Assembly (NCBI RefSeq): GCF_041260155.1
Contig: NC_091941.1
Coordinates: forward strand, 39,814,747-39,878,746
DNA length: 64,000 bases
Direction of reading: 5' to 3'
Origin: Ptychodera flava
Taxonomy: Eukaryota; Hemichordata; Enteropneusta; Ptychoderidae
A program made the translations under genes and the position numbers. The notes below the pieces were generated by a model that saw only the letters and a list, made by a program, of their open reading frames with translations, was not told the DNA's origin and searched no databases. Positions within the stretch are counted from its first letter, which is position 1, and every line of letters begins with the position of its first letter. Below, one piece after another: positions 11,301 through 23,437 of the stretch.

Positions 11301-14300
11301 CTACCCAGGGTGGTAAGTGTAAGACTTCAATTCATTTTTAGCTCCCATAGCCATATGTATATATGGCAATGAAGCTATTCTTATAGGCTAGGGAAATGTC
11401 TGTAGTATGTATGTCTGTATGTCTGTATGTCTGTACGTCTGTATGTCTGTATGTCTGTATGTCTGTCCGTCAACATCAAAAACTCCAAAACCGCTGCACA
11501 TTCATCTTGATATTTGGTGTGTACATGGATGATGGGCTGTAGATGAGATTTTGTTCAAATGAAGTTGTCATTGCCAAAAATATGCAAATTAAGTGAAAAA
11601 ATGTAAAAACAGTCAAAATTGAAAATCTCAATAACCACTGAGCAGATTACATAAAAATTAGCATGTAAGTACTTTGGGCTGACCTGAAATAATTTGCTTT
11701 TTTTGATTTTTTGATATTGTTGAAAATATACAAATTAGTGCCAAAAAGGCGTTTTTGGTAAAAATCTTCTTCTTCATGAACCGCTGTCAGACAGCTTTGA
11801 TATTTGGTATACAGGTCCCTAGGGATAACCCAATTTGGATTTGTTCAAATTGTGATGAAATATGCAAATCTGTATTTTTAAGGAATTTTTTTGTCATTTT
11901 TGGTCAAAAATTATTTCATCAAAACCGCTCGTCTGACAGCTTTGATATTTGGTATACAGGTCCCTAGGGATAACCAATTTGGATTTGTTCAAATTGTGAT
12001 GAAATATGCAAATCTGTATTTTTAAGGAAATTTTTTGTCATTTTTGGTCAAAAATTTATTTCATCAAAACCGCTCGTCTGACAGTTTTGATATTTGGTAT
12101 ACAGGTTCCTACAGATAAACTATAATGATATATAGAATATATGATGAAATCTGCAATTTTGTATTTTTGGTGCAATTTTTGACATTTTTGGTCAAAAAAT
12201 GTGTTTCTCAAAAACTACTTGTCTGATGCCTTTGATATTTGGTATACAGGTTCCTGGGGGTTCTCCTAGTGTGATATAGTGAAATTGATGAAATCTTCAA
12301 TTTTTGTATTTTTGGGTCAATTTTTGCCATTTTTGGTCAAAATATTTGTTTCTCAAAAGTTACTCATGTGATAGCTTTGATATTTTGTATACATTTTTAT
12401 ACATAATTATGATGAAATCATCAATTTTGTATATTTGCAGCTAATGTTGCCATTTTAGGTCAGGCCATCCTGAAATGAGCTATCAAAGATCTCAACCATC
12501 TTCATCAATGCATATGTCACAAAAAGTTGCTCTCTACATAACACAGCAGAGCTCTGTCGACTATTGGGTCGCTTGTTTTTTTCAAAACCGCTGGTCAGAC
12601 AGCTTTAATATTTGGTTAACAGGTCCCTAGGATGACCTTAGTGAGATGATTTCATACAGTCAGGAAATACTTAATTTTGTATCCATGTCTATAGTAGCTT
12701 CAGGACATTGGCCCTATGTTTAAGATAATGTTGTGATTCAGTAAGCATTTGAAATGGTAAACTGTATTTGGTGTTGAATGCGGTAAAAATAATGAGAAAA
12801 CATAGCTGAGGTGATTTAGCAGGTTGGTTTCCAACAAATATATTCAAAGTTTTTTTCAATGTTAAAGAGTGATGGAGGGGGGGGGGGGGGGGGGGGGGGG
12901 GTCCTGGCAGATTTTGAAAAAAATCCAAACAATGTCAATAAAAAAATTAGCCACAGAAGGTTTGTCAAAAAGAAAAGGTGGGATAGTGGGAAAAAAAGAA
13001 TGTACAGTGTATCGGATAAAAAAGATGTTCCTCATCAATCTTCCAGACAACCCCCTTTTATCAAATGGTACACCCCTGATGTATTTTTGTGTGCCATTAA
13101 ACATGCAGTGTATTTTAGTTTAACCCTTTTCCTGCCAAGTCCACATTTCACCATCAGGTCAAGATGGTTAAAATTAATGAAACACAACATATTCCATATG
13201 GTGTATTTTAACATAATACTGTACATTTGAAGGCTGTTGAAAACATAAATACTGTGAACTTGATTTTTTTGGACTAAAGATGCTATAACATACCAAGCCA
13301 AGCGGGTGAAAATACGTCATGTTTGGGCTCAATACCGCTTTTTACTGACTTGGCTGATGGGGAAGTAATAGTCTTAATACTGTCTGGCAGGAAAAGGGTT
13401 AAGATGTCAATCAAGTTAGGTAAGGATTTGAAAGGAATAGTCAAGTTCACCACAGTTTAACTTTATCTCTTGTGTCATCATCCTTGTGTAATTGGTTAAG
13501 TTTGTAAGTTGCTCCAGATGTGGAATACCAGCTGTTCTGGAAGAAAACAATGTTTACTTTTCCCTATAGGGTTTCGGTTTCTGAGTTAATGATTGCATGT
13601 TGAAATCTCTCCATGTATCTGGTGCATGGGCAAAATGTAATATTTGTTGCATGTTATGTATTTCAGTCTATGTCAAATATTGTAAATGAAAAATCAAGAA
13701 CAGTTTGCTGTGTGCTTGTAAAAGATAACATGTATGTCAATTAAATTATATAAAATAATTAAATATTAAATATTAAATTAAATTATGTCAATTAAATATT
13801 AAAACTGCCTTGCAGTTTGATTGTCTTAAAAATTATCACAGAAGTAGAAAATGAAAGAAACTAATCAAATTGCTGTAACATATTCACCCTCAGTGTCTGT
13901 AGCCTATACTTAACTATTTTATCATTACATTCAGCTTTTTGTTATCTTTATCACTCTCCATGGGCCAAGGCACACTTGGGTCAATGTCATCACTCTGTGC
14001 CAGTCTGTGAATGTCAGTCTGTCTGTATTTAGGCCCATGTTCATACAATTGGTGGTTTGTTTTGATAACTATATTTGGTATATAGGGATAACCTAGCAAT
14101 ACAATTTTTTGACAAAATGTGACATGACTTCGGTGACCTTTGACCTCAAATATACATATTTGTCCATAACTCAGTAACCACAAGTGCTACACCCTTCATG
14201 TATAGTATGATGGGACACCTTATGATGCCACATATTGTACCTCATTAATTATGTGCATATCTAATTTTGAGCAAGCCAATAGAGCCAGAGGTCTGATTTT

Positions 14301-17300
14301 TGATATATAGGGATAACTATAGGAGAGAATTTTTTTGACAAATGTAATGTGACCTCGGTGACCTTTGACCTCAAATATACATATTTGTCCATAACTCAGT
14401 AACCACAAGTGCTACACCCTTCATATCTGGTATGATTGGACACCTTATGATGCCACATATTGTAGCTCATTAATTATGCACATATCTCATTCTGAGCAAG
14501 CAATAGAGCTGGATGTCTGATTTTTGGTATACAGGGATAACTATAGAAGAGAAATATTTTGACCAAATGTCATGTGACCTTGATGACCTTTTACCTAAAA
14601 TATATGTTTATGTCAATAAATAAGTAACTACAAGTGCTATGTCCTTGGTATTTAGTAGGATGGGAGACCTTATGACAACACATGCTTTACCTCATTAATT
14701 TTGCACACATCTAATTCTGGGCAAGTGAATAGAGCTAGAGGTCTGATTTTTTGGCATATAGGGATTAATTAGCAATATAATTTTTTTTTCAAAATGTCAT
14801 GTAACCTCAATGACCTTTGACCTTGATTATACATATATATGCATATCTCAGTAACCACAAGTTCTATACCCTCCAATTTTGATAGGATATTAGACCTTAA
14901 TATGTCACATCTTGTACCTCATTTATTATGCGCATATGTATTTCTTGGCTGGCCAATACTGCTAGAGGTGTGATCTTTTTTCCCGATTTAGAACCATAAC
15001 TTAGACATGCCTCATGTGTTTCAAATTGGGAACAACGACATAGACCTATTTGCCCATAGATCTCAACATATACACTCCAGTGATACTTCTTAATGACCAC
15101 ATTTCCCTGCCCCATCAAGACTAATACTCCTATTACAAGTGGGGACTGTCATTGTCAATGACTTGTTTAGTTAATGGTTGTATCACAGTATACAATATTT
15201 CTAATTCTGTATTTTTCCATTTTATATTCTGAATAAATACATTAAACATATTTCACTGTCTCCAGTACATTACATTTAAGTATTTTCACTTCATGCACTT
15301 TATCCCTTTCACACATGTTCAAATATCTGACCAGAGAACAAACACTAAATAGTCCAGGATGGGAGCTACAGTGTCACTGACGCTATTTTTAATTCGAGAA
15401 TATTGGCTGATGATAGTAGCATAGCTTGTTTTATAGATTTCTATTTATGGAAAATAATCAGTGAATATTTGGTTTCATTTTTTCAGCAATATGAACAGAT
15501 GGTTGGTATTCGTCATCGCCTTTTTAAGGAACCGTCCATGGTAAATATTCAACTTCATATTCTGATGTTTTGCCACTTACAATTTGTGATTGTCCAAAGA
15601 AAAACATATTTTTTGTCATCTATAAGACCATGACCCAAAATACAAAATAAATGCCTGCCCTTTGAAGGTAAATTTACAGCCAGGCAGGTGAAAGTTATAC
15701 AGTGACCTTTCTGATAGGTAGGATGGAAATAATTGCCATGAATGTGTGGTGGTGAGATTAGTGTCAATGACATAATTTTCATGGAAGTTTGCCTCCTTGA
15801 TAGATTTTGTTGCTATTTTCCATGAATTTCCTACTCTGCATGGGCCTCCTTAAACAGTAACAGAACAGTACAATTTATTGTATCTTCTGTGATGTGAGTT
15901 TACCATGGTAATATAATGTTATCACCATATTATTGCCAAGATTGATTAACATCACAAAATAGGCAATTGGATTCCCATGTATTTTAACATGTGAACATTT
16001 TAGAGCATTGCCGGGTTACTTTGATATGTGAAAACACTTGAATTTTCAGTCATCCAAGTTACTCAGTAAAGTAGATGAGTTATCTGAAGAATATGAAATA
16101 AGTGCCACAGCTCTCAGAAATGTGATCAAGAGTCTTCTCACTATCCCATACAGTAAGTACATGGTATATGTCTTCTCACTATCCCATTTAGTGAGTACAG
16201 GACATATGTTATGTTGGTTTGTCTGTGTATGTATGCTTTGACATCTGGAAATTCAGTTCACTTTGGCTCCACTGTACAATATTATTCCAGATATTATTAT
16301 TATCTTTATTCATTTTGAATCCCATGGAGCAACAAGCAGCCATCCCTATACTGAATTACTCAAACCCAGATAAGCTTTATGGCAACATACCCCCTACATG
16401 CACAAAGTGTCTGCAGCTGACTGAAATGTAAAACAATATCGCTGACAAGTTACCAAAGTTGCTCGCTAATTACCAAGTGAATTCACTACATGGCCAGCAA
16501 TACAGCTCGGTAATAATTTGCTAATTAGGTGTCCCATTTCTAGTCACTTCCGCAGTAATTTCAAGCAAAATATCAAATAAGAAGAAATAAGTATTGTATT
16601 TTTATGTTCACATTTTCATTACAACCACATAAGTGGCTATATCAGCATGTAACTTTGTGTCCATTACTTGTACTCAGAATCATTTCATAGGCATATACTT
16701 TCTCTTGAATTACCTTTCATACTGCCATCTATAAAATGTAATCCATCTAATAGATGGCAACATACCTAGGAATTTTTAATTTTTGGAAATTTTGCAGGCT
16801 GTTTTAATGGTTATCTTTTTATCATCTGCATGATCAATATCAGAATGTTTGTTTCTTGCAGGTGCTGTCAAGAGAAATATGACACCTTCACAGTTGGAAG
16901 AAGATCTTGTTAATTTAGGTATGTGAATATAGTATCATTATCGAGTAATTATAATGTACTTGCTGCAGTATGCAATGGACACATGATTTATCGCAACAGC
17001 AAAGACAAAGATGTCAAGTAGCCACATTGATCGAAGGAAAGGTGAAAAGTCAGAATCAATTCTAACAGGATCTCAAGCTGAGGAAATTAAGGCATGTGGG
17101 CCATATGGTAATTATCTCTCAAACAAGCTCCTTCACTTCATCATTTCTGCAAATTTTAATCTGATTTGAATTCATAATCTCCAGCATATGGGTCAGTTAG
17201 ATGTAATTTTGGTCTCAAAAAGTTCATGAACAAAGAAAAGAGCTTAGATGTGATATAAAAGTATTGTTTCCTTACAGCTTACAGGTGTACCTTTGTTTAA

Positions 17301-20300
17301 CTTTGTTTTCAAAGACATCACATATTTTTTCTATGGAAAACTTTCAAGGTTTTTTGAATTTGTCTTACAAAGAATTCTTTCAGTTGAAATCGTCATGTTA
17401 TCTTCTCTTCCCTGCACTTCATTTTATGATGAGGTTTTCAAATGTCATGAAATACGGACTATTTTTTATTTGCAGGGCTCTCAGAGGAAAAGTCAACGTA
17501 CTTATCAAATCAGGTTTGATTTTTGCAATTATTAACTCAATTCTCCAACCATCTCTGCAAACAGATCATCTTGAGTCACAATTGGGTTATACATGCTCTT
17601 TGTGTAACAGACAGTGTAACCTACATGTTCGTTTGATAATTGGAAGGATGATGACAAGGAGCTGATGTGAACTTAAACTTTTTACTGTTTTTAATGTGAA
17701 CTTGAACTTTATTATGACTCTGGCATAGCCATTTATGGAGGGGCGATACCACTGTAATGAATACCTATGGCTCTGGTCATGAAACTTCTATTTTCATGTA
17801 TATCATGTGAGTTGTTTTGTGGAATCATGGCACTGAATTAGCATGTGTCATGTTTAAGACAAATAGTTCCTGCTTTAACGCATGCTCAATCTTTCAATGG
17901 TAGTTCTGTGACGGGTAATTTCCAATAAACTTTGAATATTTTTCACAATTAACCAGAAAAAGTTTGCTGACTTTAATCACATTGAATTGCATTGTTTTGT
18001 TACAGTGGAAAGCTAATTTAGTGGCACTATCCAGAACAGCGGTTGGACAAAGCTTAATGATCAATCAACTAGTAGATATGGAATGGAAATTTGGAGGTAA
18101 ATACGAAAGTTATTTTATTGCATCTGTTTTGTATGAACTTACCCGGTATAATAGATACAGGTCCTATATGCACATCTCTGGAAAAGTTGCTAAATGCACA
18201 TGGCTAAGTTTTGTTTGATTTGTAGATAATTCAAGTAATTTAAAGGAATGGTTTATTATAGTTGCAGTGTGTCAGATTTTCTATTACTTCCTACGCAACT
18301 CCCTTTTAACTCCTTTGTCAGTGACGTGGAGCGTATATGATACTAGGTGGATGTGTAGCGGCGTCAAGTGTCCATCATCTGTCATCCGGCATCAGTCAAC
18401 TTTTTATATTCAAAGCTGCTTCTTCAAAACAACCAGTCTAATTTCTTTATTATTTGGAGTACAGGTCCCCAGGGATGACCGTAATCAGATTTGTTCAAAT
18501 TGTGATGAAATATGCAAATTTGTATTTTTGAGGATAATCTGTATATTTTTTGGGCAAAAATCATCTTCTCATTATTGGCTGCTCTGACAGCTTTAATATT
18601 TGGTATACAGGTCCCCAGGCATGACTGTATTTAGATTGTCGATATTGTGATGAAATATACAAATTTGTATATTTAAGGTATACGTAATTTGTCATTTTTG
18701 GTCAAAATATTTTTCACCAAAGCTGCTAGTCTGATAGCTTTGATATTTGGTATACAGGTTCACAGGGATTTACTAAATATGATACTTGTATATTGAAATT
18801 ATGATGAAATCTAAAAAAGGTTTATTTTTGGGGCAATTTTTGCCATTTTTGGTCAAAGAAATTGTTTCTCAACAATTACATGTCCTTCGGGTTGATCTTA
18901 AAATGTTATGTTTTCAAATTATGATGAAATCTTCAATTGTGTATTTTTACAGCTATTTTTGCCATTTTCTGTCAGGCCATCCTGAAATGAACTGTCAAAG
19001 ATTTCCACCTTCATTAACACATGAATAATTATACAGTTATTCTCTACATAATACATCGGAGCTCTATCAGTCATTAGGTCACTTGTCATAAAAACTTTCT
19101 TGATACTGTCATTGTTTCCTCAAAATCATCGTTTCATGGAGATGTCATGGTCAACATCATTTTCAATGCCATCCAACAATTTCTTCCGTCCATGACAATA
19201 TTTACTTATTCAAATTTTTTTGAGCACGTTTGGAAGCTTCTCTTGGGAATCTTTTCTCTCACATACAAGTGCATTGATTTCATAGATACCATGAAATGTC
19301 AAATGCACTCGGACTTCAACTGCAATGCTTTGACCTAAAACAAAGCAGTTTGGATTGGGTTATGTTTTTATTTGAACAGTTTTGGAAACATGCGGCCAGG
19401 TTTTACAAAATAATGTCATTTTTGTGAAATATTTTGCTTTTCTTGATTATGTGATTCAATTTTTAAAAATTATGAACATACCATTGTTTTGCAATTCCAG
19501 GGTACATACAATTCAAATGATGTACAACCTGCATATATCAACTACAAAGTCGATGGAGGAGATACCGTACATTCTGAACAAAGTTACTGGCTTAGAAATG
19601 TATCTTAGTCTTTCTGTGAAACAGTTTTGACATTATTTATACAGTATGCATACATACATGCAGGCATACATACATGTGCTACTGCACATGTTTGCCCAGA
19701 CTACGACAACACTTGAGTTGAATGCAATATATTATGTCAAATAGTATTATATAGAGCTGTTTTGACTGAAATCAAGTTGAAATCTGAAAAAAACCCTGTG
19801 TATATCAGGAATTTTCTATCTTTTCTATAAACTTAACCATATCAATGATAAGTAAGAATGGCTCTTTGATTAGCAATATATATAGCATATCTGCCTTCAT
19901 ACAGTAAGTTTTGTACAAATGGTCTTTTCAAAATATCCAGAATGTTGCTCCAGTTCTCAAATGTTTATGTTTCATGCTTCTTACCTTGATCTTCTCTTGC
20001 CAATTGCAAAAATAATTTTTCTTTCAACTCACGAAAGCTCAAATTTTCAGCATTCCAGAGACATTATGTACCATTATGGAATACTTCCTCTTAAATTATT
20101 ACATATTACATGTAAATCATAAACAAAGACAATATCAGCTGCAATACGAAACAATTTTGAAAAAGAAATAACAAAGACACTTAATTTTGTTTGATTCAAT
20201 TCTACAGTAACAGCATCTAGCAATGAAGTCAACAAAGTTGGCAATACATTTTTACAAGTAAGTAGAAGTTTGGTGATTTCATCCGCACATCATAGAGACC

Positions 20301-21188
20301 AGCTATGCTGTGAAATAATAGGTTTTATTCCAGAATTTGACGATGGAAAGGTCATAATGTGTCAATCACAACTACTATTAGGTTGTGTTTATTGTTACAA
20401 CAAATTAGTCTGCTTTGATGTATCAACATGGTTTTAAAAATATTGAATTATTTGACGTTTACTTGAAGATGCAATGAAAATGATGCCATATATAAAAAGG
20501 TTGTTGCAGTATGTCACCATGTCTTTGACAGTGATTTCTATAAAGAAAGGTTTTGTTCAACTCTGATCTTCTTTTTCATTCCCAGTTAAAATTGGTAATT
20601 AACAAAGGCAATAGGACAGAAAATGTATACATGGGTGAGTGACCAGCAAAGTTGCTTTAGACTTGGTCATTGATGGAATATTGTTTCACCTTTGCCATTG
20701 TGTACCCTCTAATTTAAAAGATTGTGGTTGGAAAACCAGTTTACCAAAATCAGCTACTGCAAAGAATGAGTACTGTAGAATATGCTGTCAGAGTATTTGA
20801 AAGAAATCCAGTGTCTGATCTTTATTTCATGAAAATTGTGAAGAGAGATTATCAGCTGTTTTTACACTCACTCTACAGTGGACATGCATCATGTACTAGG
20901 TTATGAAATGACTATTTTAGATTTACTTTGTTTGAAAATATGTTCAAATATTTTGTTTATATCAAAAACTGCAAGTTACAGAAATATCAAAAGCTGTTCA
21001 AAACAGTGACAATGGTCTCTCAATGACTCAGTGGTCATCACATTGATAAAAATCAACTTTCAGTATTTGCCTGATACAGTATGATAATATTTGTATCTCT
21101 TACAGAGTTGACGGTGCCCCAGTTTTACTCATTCCTTCATGAAATGGAGAAAGCTAAATCAAGTTTAGATTACTTCAGTCAAGGTTGA
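8328..21188 (+). CDS. COMMD7: COMM domain-containing protein 7
   Basis: Nine coding exons join to a 202-residue protein (human COMMD7 is 200): 8328-8411, 15487-15540, 16050-16152, 16862-16918, 17476-17513, 18006-18096, 20208-20257, 20586-20634 and 21106-21188. Every junction is GT-AG and every phase agrees. The N-terminal part is helical (KSLLTIPYSAVKRNMTPSQL around residues 73-92, then LGLSEEKSTYL). The COMM domain covers ~134-202 and holds the family signature LVDMEWKFGV and the C-terminal LTVPQFYSFLHEMEKAKSS. COMMD proteins form the hetero-decameric ring of the Commander complex in endosomal recycling, and COMMD7 is also linked to NF-kappaB control. The start ATG has a strong context (AAAATGG) and the codon frame runs straight into the donor. 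Intron 1 is 7 kb and repeat-filled. The gene runs tail to tail with the DPF gene. Confidence 0.95.
8739..9010. repeat. Inverted hairpin family, GCCTCCCACC loop
   Basis: The segment CTCTGCATGGCAGGGCTGTG...ACGGCCTCCCACC followed by CATGCAGAGCT folds on itself (8739-8802). A complementary copy, ACACAGCCCTGCCATGCAGA, lies near 8952-8974, and a diverged unit with TCTCCCACCACGC lies between. A cleaner copy is at 46580-46663. Located in COMMD7 intron 1. Confidence 0.6.
9142..9182. repeat. (GT)n microsatellite
   Basis: An interrupted GT run of about 40 bp in COMMD7 intron 1. Confidence 0.85.
9345..9615. repeat. Poly-T interspersed repeat and CATTATTTACGGC repeat
   Basis: Four T8-T10 tracts spaced by ~35 bp of CTGTCAG-like sequence (9351-9460) are followed by GTCATTATTTACGGC and CCGAAATTTCGAGT (9497-9530). 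The poly-T unit recurs at 10860-10970, and the second motif recurs at 41943-42060. These are dispersed repeats of unknown class in COMMD7 intron 1. Confidence 0.55.
9840..10190. repeat. Two-copy tandem repeat, ~170 bp
   Basis: A unit with GGGGGAGA, a CCCCTCT/CCCCTAT block and TTGATGTGTNNAATGGTGCAATCTGAGAG occurs twice in a row, with matching ends (TTTCACTAGG/AAGTGAAACTG/GGTAAAACTG). Not assigned to a family. Confidence 0.45.
10860..10975. repeat. Poly-T interspersed repeat, second copy
   Basis: ACAATTTTTTTTTTCTC units alternate with CATGACAGG/CTGGTGACA words, as at 9351-9460. Located in COMMD7 intron 1. Confidence 0.5.
11338..12650 (+). repeat. Dispersed repeat with ~146-bp internal units
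   Basis: The repeat opens with TAGCTCCCATAGCCATATG and a (TATGTCTG)n block (11403-11466). Then come about five units of ~146 bp marked by CTTTGATATTTGGTATACAG, and it ends in GAGCTCTGTCGACTATTGGG. The same family is seen at ~18290-19090 (+) and ~61080-62035 (-). No TIRs and no ORF. Confidence 0.7.
12859..13100. repeat. G25 tract and associated dispersed repeat
   Basis: A run of 25 G at 12877-12901 is followed by sequence (AAAAGAAAAGGTGGGA...CTTCCAGACA) that recurs at about 60685-60830. Located in COMMD7 intron 1. Confidence 0.6.
13124..13398 (+). mobile_element. piggyBac-type MITE, copy 1
   Basis: This 275-bp element has ends CCCTTTTCCTGCCA and TGGCAGGAAAAGGG, flanked on both sides by TTAA (13120-13123 and 13399-13402). 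TTAA target duplication plus a CCC terminus is the hallmark of piggyBac elements. A second copy in opposite orientation is at 33582-33845. No transposase. Confidence 0.85.
13915..15120 (+). repeat. Tandem ~230-bp repeat, about 4.5 copies
   Basis: Units are marked by TGACCTTTGACCTCAAATAT, CAGTAACCACAAGTGCTA and CTCATTAATTATGTGCATAT, spaced about 225-235 bp. Copies diverge towards the 3' end. Part of COMMD7 intron 1, ending ~370 bp before exon 2. Confidence 0.75.
18290..19090 (+). repeat. Dispersed ~146-bp-unit repeat in COMMD7 intron 6
   Basis: This is the same family as 11338-12650: units with TTTGATATTTGGTATACAGG and GTGATGAAATATGCAAATTTG, ending in GAGCTCTATCAGTCATTAGG. Confidence 0.65.
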
Positions 21189-23437
21189 CATTTGTTCAGC
21201 AACTTACAAGACAGGAATGGACTAGAATGTGTTTTGTGACAGTTTCTCACATTTTCATCAAACTGTCAGTAGAGATATGTATATGTACTACCTTGGCACT
21301 TGACGTATGGGAATGTCCCAGATATTTCTCAATTATCTGTTGACTCAAAATGTTTTTAGTAATGTGAATCTAAGGCCCAACAATTGTGTCAAGTCTGTTT
21401 ATTTCTGTACACAGAATTACATTACATGAGTTGTAGGAACCATCACAGTTCCAAAAATCTTCATCTTGGCTGGAATATACTCAGACCTATAATTACTAAA
21501 AAATAATGTGTCCAGTAACTTAATATTGAGAAAATTGATCCACAGAGGATGCCAAAGTTATTGGTTTCTATGGTCAAGTGACCTAGCCATGACCTTAGAT
21601 CAGTCACCAATTTCATGCCAGCTTACGGGATTTCCTATAGTTTGATAAATACCTATCAAAGATCCTTGTTGAAATCCTATTCAGATACAGCTTCAATTTT
21701 TATTTTCTAGAGATATGTTCATATTTCAGGACAGCTGTCAAACCAGCATCATCAGAAAAGTATTTTTGATGATGATATGATCAAATTAGAGGAATTTTTT
21801 ATCGCAATGCCTCTATTCTATGAAATATAATTCATGGAAAAATTATTCATCATGTACTCACAATATACTCAGAGATGAGAGAATTCATTATCTATCAAAC
21901 CAAGTGAACCTTGTTGATTCAGATCTGAATATCTTAATTAAACAGCTTGTTAAACTGAAAGTTGACAAGGTTATAGGTGAACTGCTAGGTGATTGCCTCC
22001 ACACATATACTTTGCATTCATCACTACCACTGGTCTGATTGCATATGTAAATCATGACATATAATAGTATGGCCTTTTATCACCTTAGGGTGTGTTGCTA
22101 GAGATCCTGAATAAATAAAATCCTGCTCGGAAATATGATTTACTAAGTGTTATTTTTAGAGAAGTTCAGTAAAGCTATAATGAAATACAGAAATACCCTG
22201 CTTACTCCATAATCTAAGTTCTATACCTTTCAGCTGCAACTAGTGTACACTGGTCTGTAGCTTTTCTTATGAGATTTCCATATCCACAATGAGCCAGGCT
22301 GGATTGTGGATATTCAGTGGTATAAGCTGTTCATGTGGAACAGTAATTGGTAAGTGGTAGGTACTTATTGCTGGATGGCAGCAAAGAACAAACATCAAGA
22401 TGTCCACACTTTTGCTGTCTGTGTTTACAAAATTAATCCCTTGTGAAGGTTGATCAACAATGTTGATCCTACTTCAATTCATGTTTGTGGATTTCTTCCC
22501 CAGTGGACCTGGCGTTTCAGAGCTTTATAAGCTTGCAATGTGTAGACAATCAGTGTTACAGCACATGCAAAAATTCCTTGGGTAGCTACATGGCTGGATG
22601 ATCAGCAAAATGGCCAGTCATATGGCGAGATTGGTATTCATTTGGTGGTTTATTTTACTGAAAATGATGCTCTCATGAATTACAGAACGTTACTGCCAAT
22701 CAAGTTGCAGTGTGAAATATGGGTCATTGATCTCTACTGCTATTACTCAGCAATCACCTCCATGCATCAACATTATAAACCATTTTATTTTTGAAACATA
22801 TAAGGTACCCCTAATCATTCCAATAGTTTGATAAAAAAAATTCTGAGAACTGATGGAATAAAAATAAAATGTATACTTGGGCATTTGGTGTAATGGTATG
22901 TACACTACTGAAAGAGTTTGATAGAATGATTGAGTGATCAGTAACAAGAATGTTCCTCAATTTTGGTGAATACAACAGAACAATGCCCTATGTCAATATT
23001 GGAACTGGAAGTTGCTGGCCACAGAGAAACATGGTGTGTAGAGTAATGAAAGTTGATGAAACATCATTGCGGATAGATGAAACATGATAACGATTTCTCT
23101 TATGGGAAGGGGGATAAAGAGGTGATATTGAATGTCATAATCAAACTTTGCAACAAGCTCATGCACCAAGCATGGTGTGTAAGAATTGTATTAATATCGT
23201 AATTATGAAATATGAATGTTGAGGAAACATTGCTGAAGGGGCCTAATTTTCTCATTTTTATTCATCTTCAAAAATATTCCTTTGTGAAAGTGCTTGTCCT
23301 ATAGCAATCAAAGTTGGTTTGTGAGATCTAAGGGATGACCTCATGTAAGTGTGTCAGATTGTGACGAAATTTTCATATACAAATTCTAGGGGCCATTTTC
23401 TCATTTTGAGTCAAAACATTGATATCACTGGTCATGG
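21189..23437. other. COMMD7 3' UTR and intergenic sequence
   Basis: This follows the COMMD7 stop. Two overlapping AATAAA words at 22110-22119 are the first good poly(A) signals, implying a ~0.9 kb 3' UTR. Beyond that no exon or repeat family was recognised before the minisatellite. Confidence 0.5.
22110..22119 (+). promoter_or_regulatory. Candidate COMMD7 poly(A) signal
   Basis: The overlapping words AATAAATAAA are the nearest canonical hexamers downstream of the COMMD7 stop codon. Confidence 0.4.
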
